From Paraspadella gotoi (taxonomy: Eukaryota; Chaetognatha): DNA of 64,000 nucleotides. Of this stretch, positions 49,205 through 61,414 are shown piece after piece; the stretch's first letter is position 1; each line of letters begins with the position of its first letter. Position numbers and translations under genes: made by a program. The stretch is from the NCBI GenBank assembly GCA_051294375.1, contig CM119268.1, positions 20,953,869 through 21,017,868 on the forward strand. Direction: 5' to 3'. The notes beneath the pieces were generated by a model. The model saw only the letters and a program-made list of their open reading frames with translations, had not been told where the DNA came from and searched no databases.

Positions 49205-49370
49205 TTCCATCAAAATGACTTTTCAACGTGTCTCCAATCAAAATGACATTAAAGTGTCTCCAATCCAAAATGACATTTCAACCGTGTCTCCAAACAAAAT
49301 ACATTTAAAAATGTCTCCAATCAAAATGACATTTCAACCATTTTTTTCATCAATGACATTTCTTCCATTT
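49205..49370. repeat. 28-bp minisatellite
   Basis: Five to six copies of a unit like atgacatttcaaccgtgtct followed by ccaatcaaa. The array lies at the P/Q junction: its last copies run into tttcttccattttt, the first bases of the Q block. Confidence 0.85.
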
Positions 49371-49656
49371 TTTATTCCAGTTTTAAACAAAAGAAAAAAG
49401 ATTTTGATTTGAATTCCAATTATTGTATGAAACAAAGGCAAAAGGGAGAAAACAGGTGGAGAAAGAAGAAAAGAAAAAAGAAAAGAAAAAGAAAAGAAAA
49501 AGAAAAGAAAGAGAAAAGAAAAAGAAAAGAAAAAAAAGAAGAAAATTTAAATCGTGTATAAAGTATGAATAATGATTTGAAGAGAAAAAAAAGAAAAATG
49601 GGAAAATGTAGTTGAGAAAGAAAATGGGGAGATTGTATGGAATCGGCAAGGGAGAG

Positions 49657-49757
<101 letters not shown>

Positions 49758-50064
49758 CTCAGAAAAGGCTCTTTTCTTCGTCAAAGAACAAAACTGTTAT
49801 GGAATAAAACAAGATTAAAAAAAACCAATCGAAAACTCAAACTTATAACAGTTTGTCAGTTATCAATCAGTCAATTTCAACCCGTGTGATTTATCCCCAA
49901 AGGACTGTTGAAAATAGAGAGAAAGACAGAGCAAATAGAATGACAGACAAAAAGACAAAACAGATAGATCGAATTCATTGACAGTCAAGAAATAGAAAAA
50001 CGTACCGAGTGACAGAATGACAAATAGTCACAACGGACAGAGGGACAGACTGAACTTAACCTAC

Positions 50065-50224
50065 CGTGGTTCTCGGGATCCTTGGCCCGCAGCGCCGTCG
50101 CCATCTTCATGAACCCGTTGAACCAAGGTTCGGGCGACGACGACGATGAGGGAGACGTCGGCGACGACGACGACACTTCGACGACGATGGAATCGAGGCC
50201 GGCGAAGGAGAGGGTTTGGGGATC
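50065..50224 (-). CDS. Internal coding exon of an unidentified host gene
   Basis: On the minus strand a long polypyrimidine stretch (ccttcccctacccttcccct) leads to the acceptor ctaacag. A 160-bp exon follows, then the donor gtaggttaag. One frame is open from the first base: DPQTLSFAGLDSIVVEV, a Ser/Pro-rich linker (SSSSPTSPSSSSS), then PEPWFNGFMKMATALRAKD and PENH, ending in phase 1. The first and last parts have the mixed composition of a conserved protein, and the middle is a TCG repeat. No family is recognised and no neighbouring exon was found. Further 5' exons should lie at higher coordinates and 3' exons at lower ones. A 161-bp version at 39939-40099 carries a frame-breaking insertion. 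Confidence 0.72.
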
Positions 50225-50892
50225 CTGTTAGGGGAAGGGTAGGGGAAGGGTGAGGGAAGGGGAGGAGACAGGGTCGGGGAAAAGTAAGGTCTTCTTTAAT
50301 TCCCTCTTTTAAAAAAAGATAAATGATTTTGACGTTTGACTAGTGGATGGACGTTACAATTTCAGTTTTTTTCTAACCTTTTTCTCTTTAATTTTCATGA
50401 AATGAAAACATATTGATAAACAACACCGGTTTTTCAAACTCTTCATATAGTTTTAAATCACATTATTTTTTAATATTCGCTTCCCGGAATTCCGCGTTTA
50501 ATTCTCTTTCATTCCATCTCTTTCAATTCTACGCGGTTTTATTTCTCCGGCGCCACGTTGCCTTTATTTCATTGTCATTCCAGTTTTTTTATTAACTAAA
50601 ATTATCTTTAATTAAAAAAAAATATTTCGACTTAGTCTCTCCTTGATTCCAAAGTACTCCATATTTGCTTGCATTTTTATTTGCTTGCATTTTCTAGTTG
50701 CTTGTAGCCACGAAAATAAAAAGAGCAATTCTAAAAAGCCATAAAGTAGGATGTTTAATTTTCAGCTTATACTCGTCCCATATTTCAGAATACTTTTTTT
50801 TCTTCATCCAACGCGGAAGCCAAAGATTTGGGTGTCGTCGTTCGACATTTCGATCTTAAAACTTTTTCTACTTCATCAGTTTTTAATCTTTT

Positions 50893-51028
50893 NNNNNNNN
50901 NNNNNNNNNNNNNNNNNNNNNNNNNNNNNNNNNNNNNNNNNNNNNNNNNNNNNNNNNNNNNNNNNNNNNNNNNNNNNNNNNNNNNNNNNNNNNNNNNNNN
51001 NNNNNNNNNNNNNNNNNNNNNNNNNNNN
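50893..51028. other. Assembly gap, 136 N
   Basis: Falls where P has the AT/GA stretch and the first part of the (TG)n array (41861 onward). Confidence 0.99.
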
Positions 51029-51665
51029 ATGTGTGGTGAGTGTGTGTTGTGTCAGTGTGTGTTGGTTGTCTGTGTGTTTGTTGGTATGAGTGAGTGTTGT
51101 GTCTGTGATGTCTTTTGTGTGTGTGTGTGTGTGTTTGTCTGTGTGTGTGTTGTCCTTGTGTGTGTGTGTGTGTGGTGTGACAAACAACAGCAACACAACA
51201 ACGACCACAACAACGACCACAACAACAACCACAGCAACAACCACGTTCGCTTTCGTCTTCACCATAAATGAATTTTGACTGAAAAAACGATAGAAGCGAA
51301 AAGCGGAACGAAAACTGGAAATGAAGACAAAACAAAGAAAAAGAAAACAAAACAGAGAAAACGAAAACAAAACAGAGAAAAAGTAAACAAAACAGAGAAA
51401 AAGAAAATAAAACAGAGAAAAAGAAAACATAACGAAGATTACCTTAGAAATGAAAACAATAAGAAAATTAAAATTTGAAAAAAAAAATCCAAAAACCTAG
51501 CCATAACCAAAAATAAATGATAAATAAAATAAAAAGGTCCATTTAAAACAATAAAATTCACAATACAATACGAATCCGAGAAACTTGCGATTATCAATAA
51601 CGTGAAAGTAAACAAGGAATCGCGTGTAAGAAAAAAAGAGTCTTTGTGAAAAGTGAATCACTTTT

Positions 51666-52640
51666 TTGATTTCATCTCATTTTTATCAGATTCTGGAATG
51701 GAAATTAGTTATTTTCTGTTCCTTTCTTATTCTTGAGAAGTCTCCCTTCTTGGTCCTCTTTTACCTCCCCCTCATCTCCCTCCCTTTCTTTCTCTTCTTT
51801 ATCCCTGTTCCTCAATCTCCCTCCCCCGTTCTCATCCTCCTCATCTCCCTCCCCCTCCTCTTCTCCTCGTTCCATCCTCCTTTATCGCAGCTATGCCCCT
51901 TTTCCTCTGTTTTTTTAAATCGTCCTCTTCCTCATCTCCTCCCTTTCATCCTCTTCTTTTTATATCCCTCTTCCTCATCTCCCTCCCATTTCTCCGTTCC
52001 TTCTTCCTGCTTCCTGCTCCTTATCTTCCTGCCCTTTCTTTTCTTTTCCTCCTCTACTGATATGCGCATAGGCAATTTAGTGCGCAAAGTGAAGTAATCC
52101 AATCTCCCTTGCCACTTACCGTTTGATGGCAAACGTCTCTCTTCTTTCTTTCTCTTCTCTCTCTCTCTTCTCTCTCTCCTCTCTCTCTCTCTGCTTCTTC
52201 TCTCTCTCTTCTCTCTCTCTCTCTCTATTCTTCTCTCTCTCTCTCTCCTTTATACAATTCGGTTTTAATGCAAAGATGTTTTTATGGGCGAATCAGTCGA
52301 TTGTTTACTGAAACATTTTTTTCCTCCTTTCATTTACCTTTTTAAACTAATAATTTTTTAACTATCTTGCATATGTTATGGACATTGTGTAGACTGAGGA
52401 TTAAATTATTAAGTAATCTTAGAGAGAAAAAGAAAGAACGAGAAAAGAGAGAAGAGAGATGAGAGAGAGAGAGAGAGGAAGAGAGAGAGAGAGGAGAGAG
52501 AGATAGAGAGGTGCTGAATAAGAGGTCTGATTTAATCGTTTTTCACGTCGAATAAGGAAACAAGAAAAATCTACTGAATCAATTTTGTATCGATTTGCTA
52601 AGCTCTTGACGAGCCATCATTTTGCTCTTCTCTACTTCTT

Positions 52641-52704
<64 letters not shown>

Positions 52705-52947
52705 GGCACACCTGTTCGTCGTTACCCTTTCCCCCTTTCCTTTTTTTCAGTAGGAGAAAAGGCCATTTTCTTTCTGATCAGTTTCAGTTATCACCTTTGG
52801 AGAACTTTTGGTATTACTTGAGTTTTAGCGGATTTCGAGTTGAGAGAGACGAGAGATGATGAGAGAGAGTCGTGAGAAGAGATGAGAGAGAGAAGAAGAG
52901 GAGATGAGAGAGAAGAGAGAGAGTAGTTCATTTGCGATAATTAATAG
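51666..52947. repeat. Triplicated block, version B
   Basis: Indel-rich version of 42571-43733. It ends at a 25-N gap, at the point equivalent to the last few bases of A. Confidence 0.88.
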
Positions 52948-52972
52948 NNNNNNNNNNNNNNNNNNNNNNNNN
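52948..52972. other. 25-N placeholder gap
   Basis: Separates two overlapping versions (B and C) of the same sequence. Confidence 0.95.
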
Positions 52973-53420
52973 TTCCTCCTCCTTATCTTCCTGCCACTTT
53001 GCTTTTCTTTTCCTCCCTTTACTGATATGCGCATAGGGGTAATTTAGTGCGTCAAAAGTGAATGTAATATCCAATCTCCCTTGCCACTTACCTTTGATGG
53101 CCAAACGTTCCTTCTCTTACTCTCTTTCTCTCTCTCTCTCTCTCTCTCTGCTCTTCTCTCTCTCTTCTCTCTCTCTCCTCTACTCTCTCTCTTCTCTCTC
53201 TTCTCTCTCCTTTTTAACAATTCGGTTTTAATGCAAGAGTTGTTTTTATGGGCGAATCAGTCGATTATTTACTGAAACATTTCCTCCTTTCCATTTACCT
53301 TTTTAAAAACTTAATATTTTTAACAAATTTGCATATGTTACGGACATTGTAGTAGACTGAGGATTAAATTATTAAGTAATCTTAGAGAGAAAAAGAAAAA
53401 GAGAAAAGAGGAAGAGAGAT

Positions 53421-53469
<49 letters not shown>

Positions 53470-53601
53470 CTCTGAATAAGAGGTCTGATTTTTTTTATCA
53501 CGCTCGAATAAGGGAACAAGAAAAATACTGAATCAATTTGTATCCGTTTGCTAAGCTCTTGACGAGCCCATCTTTTGTCTCTATCTCTCTCTCTTCTCTT
53601 T

Positions 53602-53649
<48 letters not shown>

Positions 53650-53970
53650 GTCAGGCAACCTGTCGTCGTTACCCTTTTCCCCCTTTTTCCTTTTTTTCAG
53701 TCAGAGAGAAAAAAGGCCATTTTCTTTCTGATCAGTTTCATTATCACCTTTTGAGCAAACTTTTGGCGTAAATTTTACTTGAGTTTTAGCGGATTTCGGA
53801 GTGAGAGAGAGAGAGAGAGAGAGAGTGGAGAGAGGAGAGATAGAGAGAGAGAGGAGAGAGAGAGAAGAGAGAGAGAGATGATCACGCGTGGAGTGATGAG
53901 GACCGAGACGCAATCGAGAGGAGATGGAGAGAGGAGAAGAGAAGAAGTTTCATTGCGATAAAAATAGGAA
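52973..53970. repeat. Triplicated block, version C
   Basis: Starts at the equivalent of about 42885 in A and repeats the rest, including the CT, GA, CT and GA arrays, then joins the sequence that follows A. Confidence 0.88.
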
Positions 53971-54820
53971 GAAGTAAAAAGAATCGCGAAGGAGCAAAAT
54001 CGTAAATAAAGAAAAAGATAAAAAAAGGAAAATCGGAGTTGAAATTAAAGTTTTAGAAAATTTGAAGAGAAAATTGTTGAGGTTGGAAAAGCGAATTACT
54101 ATAGAGAGAAACGAACGATTTAAAAGTACATATTTTATAGAACTACGTCGGAAGAAATTAAGATAGAAATTAAAAGACAAGAATGCATTTGAAAATCATT
54201 TGCTTTATTTTTCTGCTTTATGTTAATTGGACGCCGATTACAGTTTATTTTTTTGAGTAAAAAAAGCAGTGATGGGGAATAAAAAAAATTGGGAACAAAA
54301 ACGGAGTTATTTAACCCTGACTTATTGAATAAAATAAGCGACCCGTAAAAATAACTTTTAAACTTTTCAAATTTGTTTTCTTTTATTTTCGTCTCATTTT
54401 TCTTCTAACCAACGAATCTTCTTCGTTTTTTCGTCTAACTTTCATTCCATTCATTTTCATTCCTCTAATTTACTTTTACATTTCTCTTCTTTTCTCTCTT
54501 TCTCCTTTTTTGTTGATTTCTTTATCTGTCACTCTGTCTTTCACTCTTTTTTTTCTCTTTTGTCTTTCTCTCTCTCTCTCTTTCTCTATCTTACTTTCTC
54601 TTTTTTTCCCCATCTTTCCCCCTCCCTCTCCACCACCCTCTGTCTCACTTCCTCTCTCTTCCTTTCTCAACCTTTCGACGACTTGCTCCTTTTCTACGAA
54701 GGTCGGAAACCTTAGAAGAATTTTCATCCAAAAAAGAAGGAAGAAAAAAGAAAATAAGTTGTTAGAATAAAGAAAGCAAGAAAGAAAGAAAGAAAGAAAG
54801 AAAGATATAAAAAAGAAACA

Positions 54821-55372
54821 GTGTCACACAATTTTGTTGCCCTTTATGGCGCCAATCGAGTTATTGTCAACGCCCAGGGAAGAACTGACGTTGCCGACGC
54901 AAGAACTGACGCTACTGACGCACTGATCATAAACGCCGACGTAGAAACTGACGGTGCCGACGCACTGATCATAATTACCGATAGAAAAACTGACGATGCC
55001 GGCGCAGAGATCAAAGCCGCCGAAGCAAGAACTGACGATGCTGACACAGAGATCAAAGGCACCGAAGTAAAAACTGACGATGCCGACGCAGAGATCAAAG
55101 CCGCCGAAGCAAGAACTGACGATGCTGACACAGAGATCAAAGGCACCAACGCAAGAACTAATGACGCCGACGCACTGATCAAAGGTGACGCCCCTACCGA
55201 CGCAAATGTCGTTGCCGACGCTAACGTTTCCTCTGAATTGACGGTCGCAAAATCGACCTCAATTTTTGTGTGGGAGTTGAAAAGAGAAGTGGGAAGAGAG
55301 AGAAGTAAAGGAAGGAATAAAGGAGAAAATGAAAAGAGAAGAGGGAAGAGAGAGAAGCAAAGGAAGGAATAA
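54821..55372 (+). CDS. Repeat protein frame over a 42-bp minisatellite (candidate)
   Basis: A 183-codon frame with an N-terminal MSHNFVALYGANRVIVNAQG, about seven copies of a 14-residue unit close to TDDADTEIKGTEVK (alternating with TDDADAEIKAAEAR), and a unique SSELTVAKSTSIFVWELKRE. It then runs into a purine tract. The unit is 42 bp, a multiple of three, so copy-number change keeps the frame. Units alternate between two types, giving an 84-bp higher-order period. The minus strand is also open over most of this interval, so openness alone is weak evidence. The P version has about twice as many units but is full of indels. No family is recognised. Confidence 0.35.
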   Translation: MSHNFVALYGANRVIVNAQGRTDVADARTDATDALIINADVETDGADALIIITDRKTDDAGAEIKAAEARTDDADTEIKGTEVKTDDADAEIKAAEARTDDADTEIKGTNARTNDADALIKGDAPTDANVVADANVSSELTVAKSTSIFVWELKREVGRERSKGRNKGENEKRRGKREKQRKE

Positions 55373-55730
55373 AGGAGAAAAAAAAGAGAAGAGGGAAGAG
55401 AAAGAAGTAAAGGAAAGAATATAGGAGAAAAAGAAAAGAGAAGAGGGTAGAGAGAGAAGCAAGGAAGGAGTAAAGGAGAAAAAAAAGAGAAGAGGGAAGA
55501 GGGAAGAGAGAAGTAAAGGAAATTATAAAGGAGAAAAAAAATAAAAGAGAAAAGCAAAGGAAGGAATAAAGGAGAAAAAGAAAAGAGAAGAGGGAAGAGA
55601 GAAGCAAAGGAAAGAATAAAGGAGAAAAAGATAATAGAAGAGGGAAGAGAGAGAAACAAAGAAAGGAATAAAGGAGAAATAGAAAAGAGAAGGATGTAAA
55701 AGAAAAAAAAAGAAAAAAAAAGAAAAAAGA
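55270..55730. repeat. Purine tract with about 45-50 bp repeats
   Basis: Repeats of agagagaagcaaaggaagga followed by ataaaggagaaaaagaaaag. Counterpart of 45480-45900. Confidence 0.88.
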
Positions 55731-55887
55731 AAAGAGAATAATTGTCTGAAGGAGTAAAATGTGGCAGACGAAGAAAATGTAGAAAATGAGATAAAGCAAA
55801 TGTTGGGGAATTTGGAGAAAAAGATCACAAAAAGATCACGTGAAAAGTTTGACGGGGAGAGAGAAGGTATTGGCACTATTTTCAGAA

Positions 55888-56558
55888 NNNNNNNNNNNNN
55901 NNNNNNNNNNNNNNNNNNNNNNNNNNNNNNNNNNNNNNNNNNNNNNNNNNNNNNNNNNNNNNNNNNNNNNNNNNNNNNNNNNNNNNNNNNNNNNNNNNNN
56001 NNNNNNNNNNNNNNNNNNNNNNNNNNNNNNNNNNNNNNNNNNNNNNNNNNNNNNNNNNNNNNNNNNNNNNNNNNNNNNNNNNNNNNNNNNNNNNNNNNNN
56101 NNNNNNNNNNNNNNNNNNNNNNNNNNNNNNNNNNNNNNNNNNNNNNNNNNNNNNNNNNNNNNNNNNNNNNNNNNNNNNNNNNNNNNNNNNNNNNNNNNNN
56201 NNNNNNNNNNNNNNNNNNNNNNNNNNNNNNNNNNNNNNNNNNNNNNNNNNNNNNNNNNNNNNNNNNNNNNNNNNNNNNNNNNNNNNNNNNNNNNNNNNNN
56301 NNNNNNNNNNNNNNNNNNNNNNNNNNNNNNNNNNNNNNNNNNNNNNNNNNNNNNNNNNNNNNNNNNNNNNNNNNNNNNNNNNNNNNNNNNNNNNNNNNNN
56401 NNNNNNNNNNNNNNNNNNNNNNNNNNNNNNNNNNNNNNNNNNNNNNNNNNNNNNNNNNNNNNNNNNNNNNNNNNNNNNNNNNNNNNNNNNNNNNNNNNNN
56501 NNNNNNNNNNNNNNNNNNNNNNNNNNNNNNNNNNNNNNNNNNNNNNNNNNNNNNNNNN
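55888..56558. other. Assembly gap, 671 N
   Basis: In P the flanking sequences (around 46075) are nearly adjacent, so the N count seems much too large. Confidence 0.99.
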
Positions 56559-57007
56559 TCAGAATCGAAATATATTTACCAGTTTATAATCCCCTGAATT
56601 ATGAGTTTTTTACCCAGGATATTTTAAGCCTTAATCTGTCCTTCAAACATCTTACCGACCTTAACCATATCTCTAACTCGAACCAAGTCACTTAAATCTT
56701 AAAAACTGACTTTATTTCCGAATTTAGCTGAAATGAGCTGCATTTTTTTCGAAAATATGGCCAAGACAATCTATAGTAGTTTTTTGACGCAAAAAGAGGC
56801 AGAGAGAATGAGCTGGATGGAAAGATTATATGTTATGTCGTTCAGGACCCGGAGCGCCGATGGGCCAAAATACTGGGCTAATCTCCTCTGAGAAGCCCCC
56901 AATTTTCTATACAACTCCGTCACCAAGGCGACAGCGTTTTTTTACTTTTTTTAATTTTTTTTTCCTTTGGCGTAATAGGTTAAGGATTTCGATTTAAGCT
57001 CCAAGAT

Positions 57008-57253
57008 NNNNNNNNNNNNNNNNNNNNNNNNNNNNNNNNNNNNNNNNNNNNNNNNNNNNNNNNNNNNNNNNNNNNNNNNNNNNNNNNNNNNNNNNNNNNN
57101 NNNNNNNNNNNNNNNNNNNNNNNNNNNNNNNNNNNNNNNNNNNNNNNNNNNNNNNNNNNNNNNNNNNNNNNNNNNNNNNNNNNNNNNNNNNNNNNNNNNN
57201 NNNNNNNNNNNNNNNNNNNNNNNNNNNNNNNNNNNNNNNNNNNNNNNNNNNNN
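57008..57253. other. Assembly gap, 246 N
   Basis: P has about 75 bp (47226-47300) at the equivalent place. Confidence 0.99.
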
Positions 57254-57796
57254 GAGACTTTGAATCAACTATATGTAAAATAAGGAAATATTTCAAATAA
57301 TTTAATGAAATTATTACAACCAATATGAAAAAATATCCATTAATTTAATAAATAAACGATCTGGTTAAGGCCTTCTTAACTCTTACGAGATAATGACATA
57401 GCAAGTCTCTCGAAGATTTTAAACACAATCTCGTTAATTTACTCGCAGAGTCCCTGCCAGGGACCCTGACTACCTTATCAATGAAGTTGGACAAATAATA
57501 AAAAAAAATAGATTGTGTTTCGTTTTGTTTGTTTTGTAAACAAAAAAATTGAACAAAAAGTAAAAATTGTATTTCATTCCTTTTTTCTCCTTTAAATTTT
57601 ACGCTTCGGAAATTTTATCTGCAGAAATGTCGACATTTTTATTCCTCTGAAGTTTAACTAAGAAAAAAAAAAGAAATTTACTTTTTATTCAGTTTATGGG
57701 TTTTATTCTTTTACAATATCAAAAGACGTTTTATATTTACGATGTTTTCGAGTCTGTTCCGAGACGCGCCATTTGCAAAAGAAATGGAGAGAGAGA

Positions 57797-57961
57797 NNNN
57801 NNNNNNNNNNNNNNNNNNNNNNNNNNNNNNNNNNNNNNNNNNNNNNNNNNNNNNNNNNNNNNNNNNNNNNNNNNNNNNNNNNNNNNNNNNNNNNNNNNNN
57901 NNNNNNNNNNNNNNNNNNNNNNNNNNNNNNNNNNNNNNNNNNNNNNNNNNNNNNNNNNNNN
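57797..57961. other. Assembly gap, 165 N, within (GA)n
   Basis: Both sides are GA repeat, matching 47803-47870 in P. Confidence 0.99.
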
Positions 57962-58250
57962 GAGAGAGAGAGAGAGAGAGAGAATTGAGAGAGGTGAAGG
58001 TAGAAATAGATATTGTAACTGTAAAGTGAGGTAAAAAGTAAGTTAAAGAAGAGGAAGGTAAGGTGAAGTTAAGCGAAGGTAACCCCCTTGTAAATAGCGA
58101 GGCGTCGCGGATGTTCTTTTGTTGTCGACTTTTATTTCATTCCTTTATTCTTCTTCGTACGACTCGAGCCCTCTGGTGAATTTTCAATTCAAATCCTACT
58201 GCCGCCTCTTTGCCGATATACGGCGGGGGCAAGAATCTCATTTGCATACC

Positions 58251-58475
58251 NNNNNNNNNNNNNNNNNNNNNNNNNNNNNNNNNNNNNNNNNNNNNNNNNN
58301 NNNNNNNNNNNNNNNNNNNNNNNNNNNNNNNNNNNNNNNNNNNNNNNNNNNNNNNNNNNNNNNNNNNNNNNNNNNNNNNNNNNNNNNNNNNNNNNNNNNN
58401 NNNNNNNNNNNNNNNNNNNNNNNNNNNNNNNNNNNNNNNNNNNNNNNNNNNNNNNNNNNNNNNNNNNNNNNNNNN
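58251..58475. other. Assembly gap, 225 N
   Basis: Covers the (CT)n array seen in P at 48130-48256. Confidence 0.99.
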
Positions 58476-59309
58476 ATTAAAAGATGAATTACAAACTTTT
58501 TCGTCGCATAACAAGTTTGTTCGACAAGTGGAAGGTTCAACCATAATTTTCTTTAGGTTTTTCATAATTTTTTTTCTCTCTTTTTTTTCTTCTTTTTTTC
58601 TTTTTCTTTTCCGTCCTTTTCGACTTTTTCTTTTTTGATATCTTCCTTGGTTTGCTTTTCGTCATCAACACATTCAATCTCCCTCCCTCGTCTTCTCCTC
58701 TTCTCCTAATCTCACAAAACTTTCTTTTTTCTATTCTCCTTATTATTCCTAATCTCCGATCCCTTTCTACTTCTGTTCCTCCTTTGTATAAATTTAAAAA
58801 CAATCTTTCCTCTTTTTCTTTCTTTCCTTCTTTAAATTTCTCCACTTTTCACCTTTCCTTTCCTCCTTCTGTTTTTTTCCTTCTTTCAATTTCTCCACTT
58901 TTCACCTTTCCTTTCCTCCTTTTTTTATTTCCTTCTTTCAATTTCTCCACTTTTCACCTTTCCTTTCCTCCTTTTCCTTCTATCCTTCTTTCAATTTCTT
59001 CACTTTTCACCTTTCATTTCATCCTTTCCTTCTCCCCTTTCCTTTCCTCCTTTCCTTTCCTCCTTTTATTTCGTCCTTTTCTTCTCCCCTTTCTTTTCCT
59101 CCTTTTCTTTTCTCCTTTCCATTCCTCTTTCCTTTCCTCCTTTTCTTTCCTCCTTTCATTTCCTCCTTTCCTTCTCCCCTTTCCTTTCCTCCTTGCCTTT
59201 CCTCCTTTTATTTCCTCCTTTCCTTCTCCCCTTTTCTTTCATACTTTCCTTTCCTCCTTTTCTTTTCTTCTTTCCATTCTTCTCTCCTTTCCTCCGCTTT
59301 CATCTTTTC

Positions 59310-60080
59310 NNNNNNNNNNNNNNNNNNNNNNNNNNNNNNNNNNNNNNNNNNNNNNNNNNNNNNNNNNNNNNNNNNNNNNNNNNNNNNNNNNNNNNNNNNN
59401 NNNNNNNNNNNNNNNNNNNNNNNNNNNNNNNNNNNNNNNNNNNNNNNNNNNNNNNNNNNNNNNNNNNNNNNNNNNNNNNNNNNNNNNNNNNNNNNNNNNN
59501 NNNNNNNNNNNNNNNNNNNNNNNNNNNNNNNNNNNNNNNNNNNNNNNNNNNNNNNNNNNNNNNNNNNNNNNNNNNNNNNNNNNNNNNNNNNNNNNNNNNN
59601 NNNNNNNNNNNNNNNNNNNNNNNNNNNNNNNNNNNNNNNNNNNNNNNNNNNNNNNNNNNNNNNNNNNNNNNNNNNNNNNNNNNNNNNNNNNNNNNNNNNN
59701 NNNNNNNNNNNNNNNNNNNNNNNNNNNNNNNNNNNNNNNNNNNNNNNNNNNNNNNNNNNNNNNNNNNNNNNNNNNNNNNNNNNNNNNNNNNNNNNNNNNN
59801 NNNNNNNNNNNNNNNNNNNNNNNNNNNNNNNNNNNNNNNNNNNNNNNNNNNNNNNNNNNNNNNNNNNNNNNNNNNNNNNNNNNNNNNNNNNNNNNNNNNN
59901 NNNNNNNNNNNNNNNNNNNNNNNNNNNNNNNNNNNNNNNNNNNNNNNNNNNNNNNNNNNNNNNNNNNNNNNNNNNNNNNNNNNNNNNNNNNNNNNNNNNN
60001 NNNNNNNNNNNNNNNNNNNNNNNNNNNNNNNNNNNNNNNNNNNNNNNNNNNNNNNNNNNNNNNNNNNNNNNNNNNNNNNN
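59310..60080. other. Assembly gap, 771 N, at the end of block Q
   Basis: Sequence right of the gap starts in a CT repeat and is no longer similar to P. Confidence 0.99.
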
Positions 60081-60421
60081 TCTCTCTCTCTCCGTTTGAA
60101 TTTTCACGGTATTTTGCTCCCGTTTTATTCTTCAAAAACCCAAAGGAAGGAATTAGGAGGAATAATTTGTGCCAAAAATAAGGAGAAAAAAGGAAATAAA
60201 GGAAAATAAAGAAAAAAGAAAAAAAATGATAAAATCTATGAAAGAAAGAAAAAAAATAAGAGGCTGGAATTTCGACCTCGCTGTATTCTGATTGTTGGAG
60301 GGCGGCGTCGTTGGTCGGCTACGGCGACGGCAGCGGCGTCGGCAGCGGCTTTAAAACCTTTTCTTTACGAATCTGCGACGTCTCGTGGCGCCGGCAATAT
60401 TTAAGATGGCATCTCTGCTAC

Positions 60422-60680
60422 TGCTCTCTACTATCTGAGCAACGCTCGCTTCTCACGATGCTCTCTACTATCTGAGAAACGCTCGCTACTCACGATGCTC
60501 TCTACTATCTGAGCAACGCTCGCTTCTCACAATGCTCTTTACTATCTGAGAAACGCTCGCTTCTCACGATGCTCTCTACTATCTGAGCAATGCTCACTTC
60601 TCACGATGCTCTTTACTATCTGAGAAACGCTCGCTTCTCACGATGCTCTCTACTATCTGAGCAACGCTCGCTTCTCACGA
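60422..60680. repeat. 37-bp minisatellite, 7 copies
   Basis: Seven exact-length units beginning tgctctctactatctgagca and ending gctcgcttctcacga. Units alternate between gagcaac and gagaaac types, giving a 74-bp higher-order period. No indels between units. Confidence 0.95.
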
Positions 60681-60757
60681 TAATTTCGAAGTGAAGGTTC
60701 GTTCCCTGCGAAATGTTTCTTGCAATGATGAATCGTTCGATTGTTGTTGACCATTTG

Positions 60758-61064
60758 NNNNNNNNNNNNNNNNNNNNNNNNNNNNNNNNNNNNNNNNNNN
60801 NNNNNNNNNNNNNNNNNNNNNNNNNNNNNNNNNNNNNNNNNNNNNNNNNNNNNNNNNNNNNNNNNNNNNNNNNNNNNNNNNNNNNNNNNNNNNNNNNNNN
60901 NNNNNNNNNNNNNNNNNNNNNNNNNNNNNNNNNNNNNNNNNNNNNNNNNNNNNNNNNNNNNNNNNNNNNNNNNNNNNNNNNNNNNNNNNNNNNNNNNNNN
61001 NNNNNNNNNNNNNNNNNNNNNNNNNNNNNNNNNNNNNNNNNNNNNNNNNNNNNNNNNNNNNNNN
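60758..61064. other. Assembly gap, 307 N
   Basis: Directly abuts the 35-bp minisatellite, so the array probably continues into the gap. Confidence 0.99.
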
Positions 61065-61309
61065 TTAAGGAATAACCTGCCTCATTTTCCATTCACATTT
61101 TAAGGAATAACCCGTTTCATTTTTCATTCACATTTTAAGGAATAACCTGCCTCATTTTTCATTCACATTTTAAGGAATAACCTGCCTCATTTTCCATTCA
61201 CATTTTAAGAAATAACCCGTCTCATTTTTCATTCACATTTCAAGGAATAACCTGCCTCATTTTTCATTCACATTTCAAGGAATAACCTGCCTCATTTTCC
61301 AATCACATT
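61065..61309. repeat. 35-bp minisatellite, 7 copies
   Basis: Seven exact-length units beginning ttaaggaataacctgcctca and ending ttccattcacatt, with a few substitutions (cctgcc/cccgtt, taagg/caagg). Confidence 0.95.
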
Positions 61310-61414
61310 TTTTTCCGCTTTTCTCTTCGAACTAGTCGCTTCACTATCACTAAATATACCACAACTCTTAATTCATCGTCTCATTGTTCCATTTCTCGAC
61401 TCTTAACTTCTCTT

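Larger units (their letters stand above)
39134..49356. repeat. Block P, first version of a 10-kb segment
   Basis: Collinear with 49357-59309. Features unique to P: the foldback element plus SINE (40221-41389) and about 750 bp at 46345-47100. Features noisier in P than in Q: the 42-bp minisatellite region at 44640-46060. Confidence 0.92.

Noticed and set aside
48460-49218. 252-codon plus-strand frame
   Set aside because: It follows pyrimidine repeats. The duplicate copy differs by indels, and composition explains the open frame.
55761-56597. Long frames bridging N gaps, here and at 8912, 58652 and 61563
   Set aside because: Most of each frame is N and carries no information.
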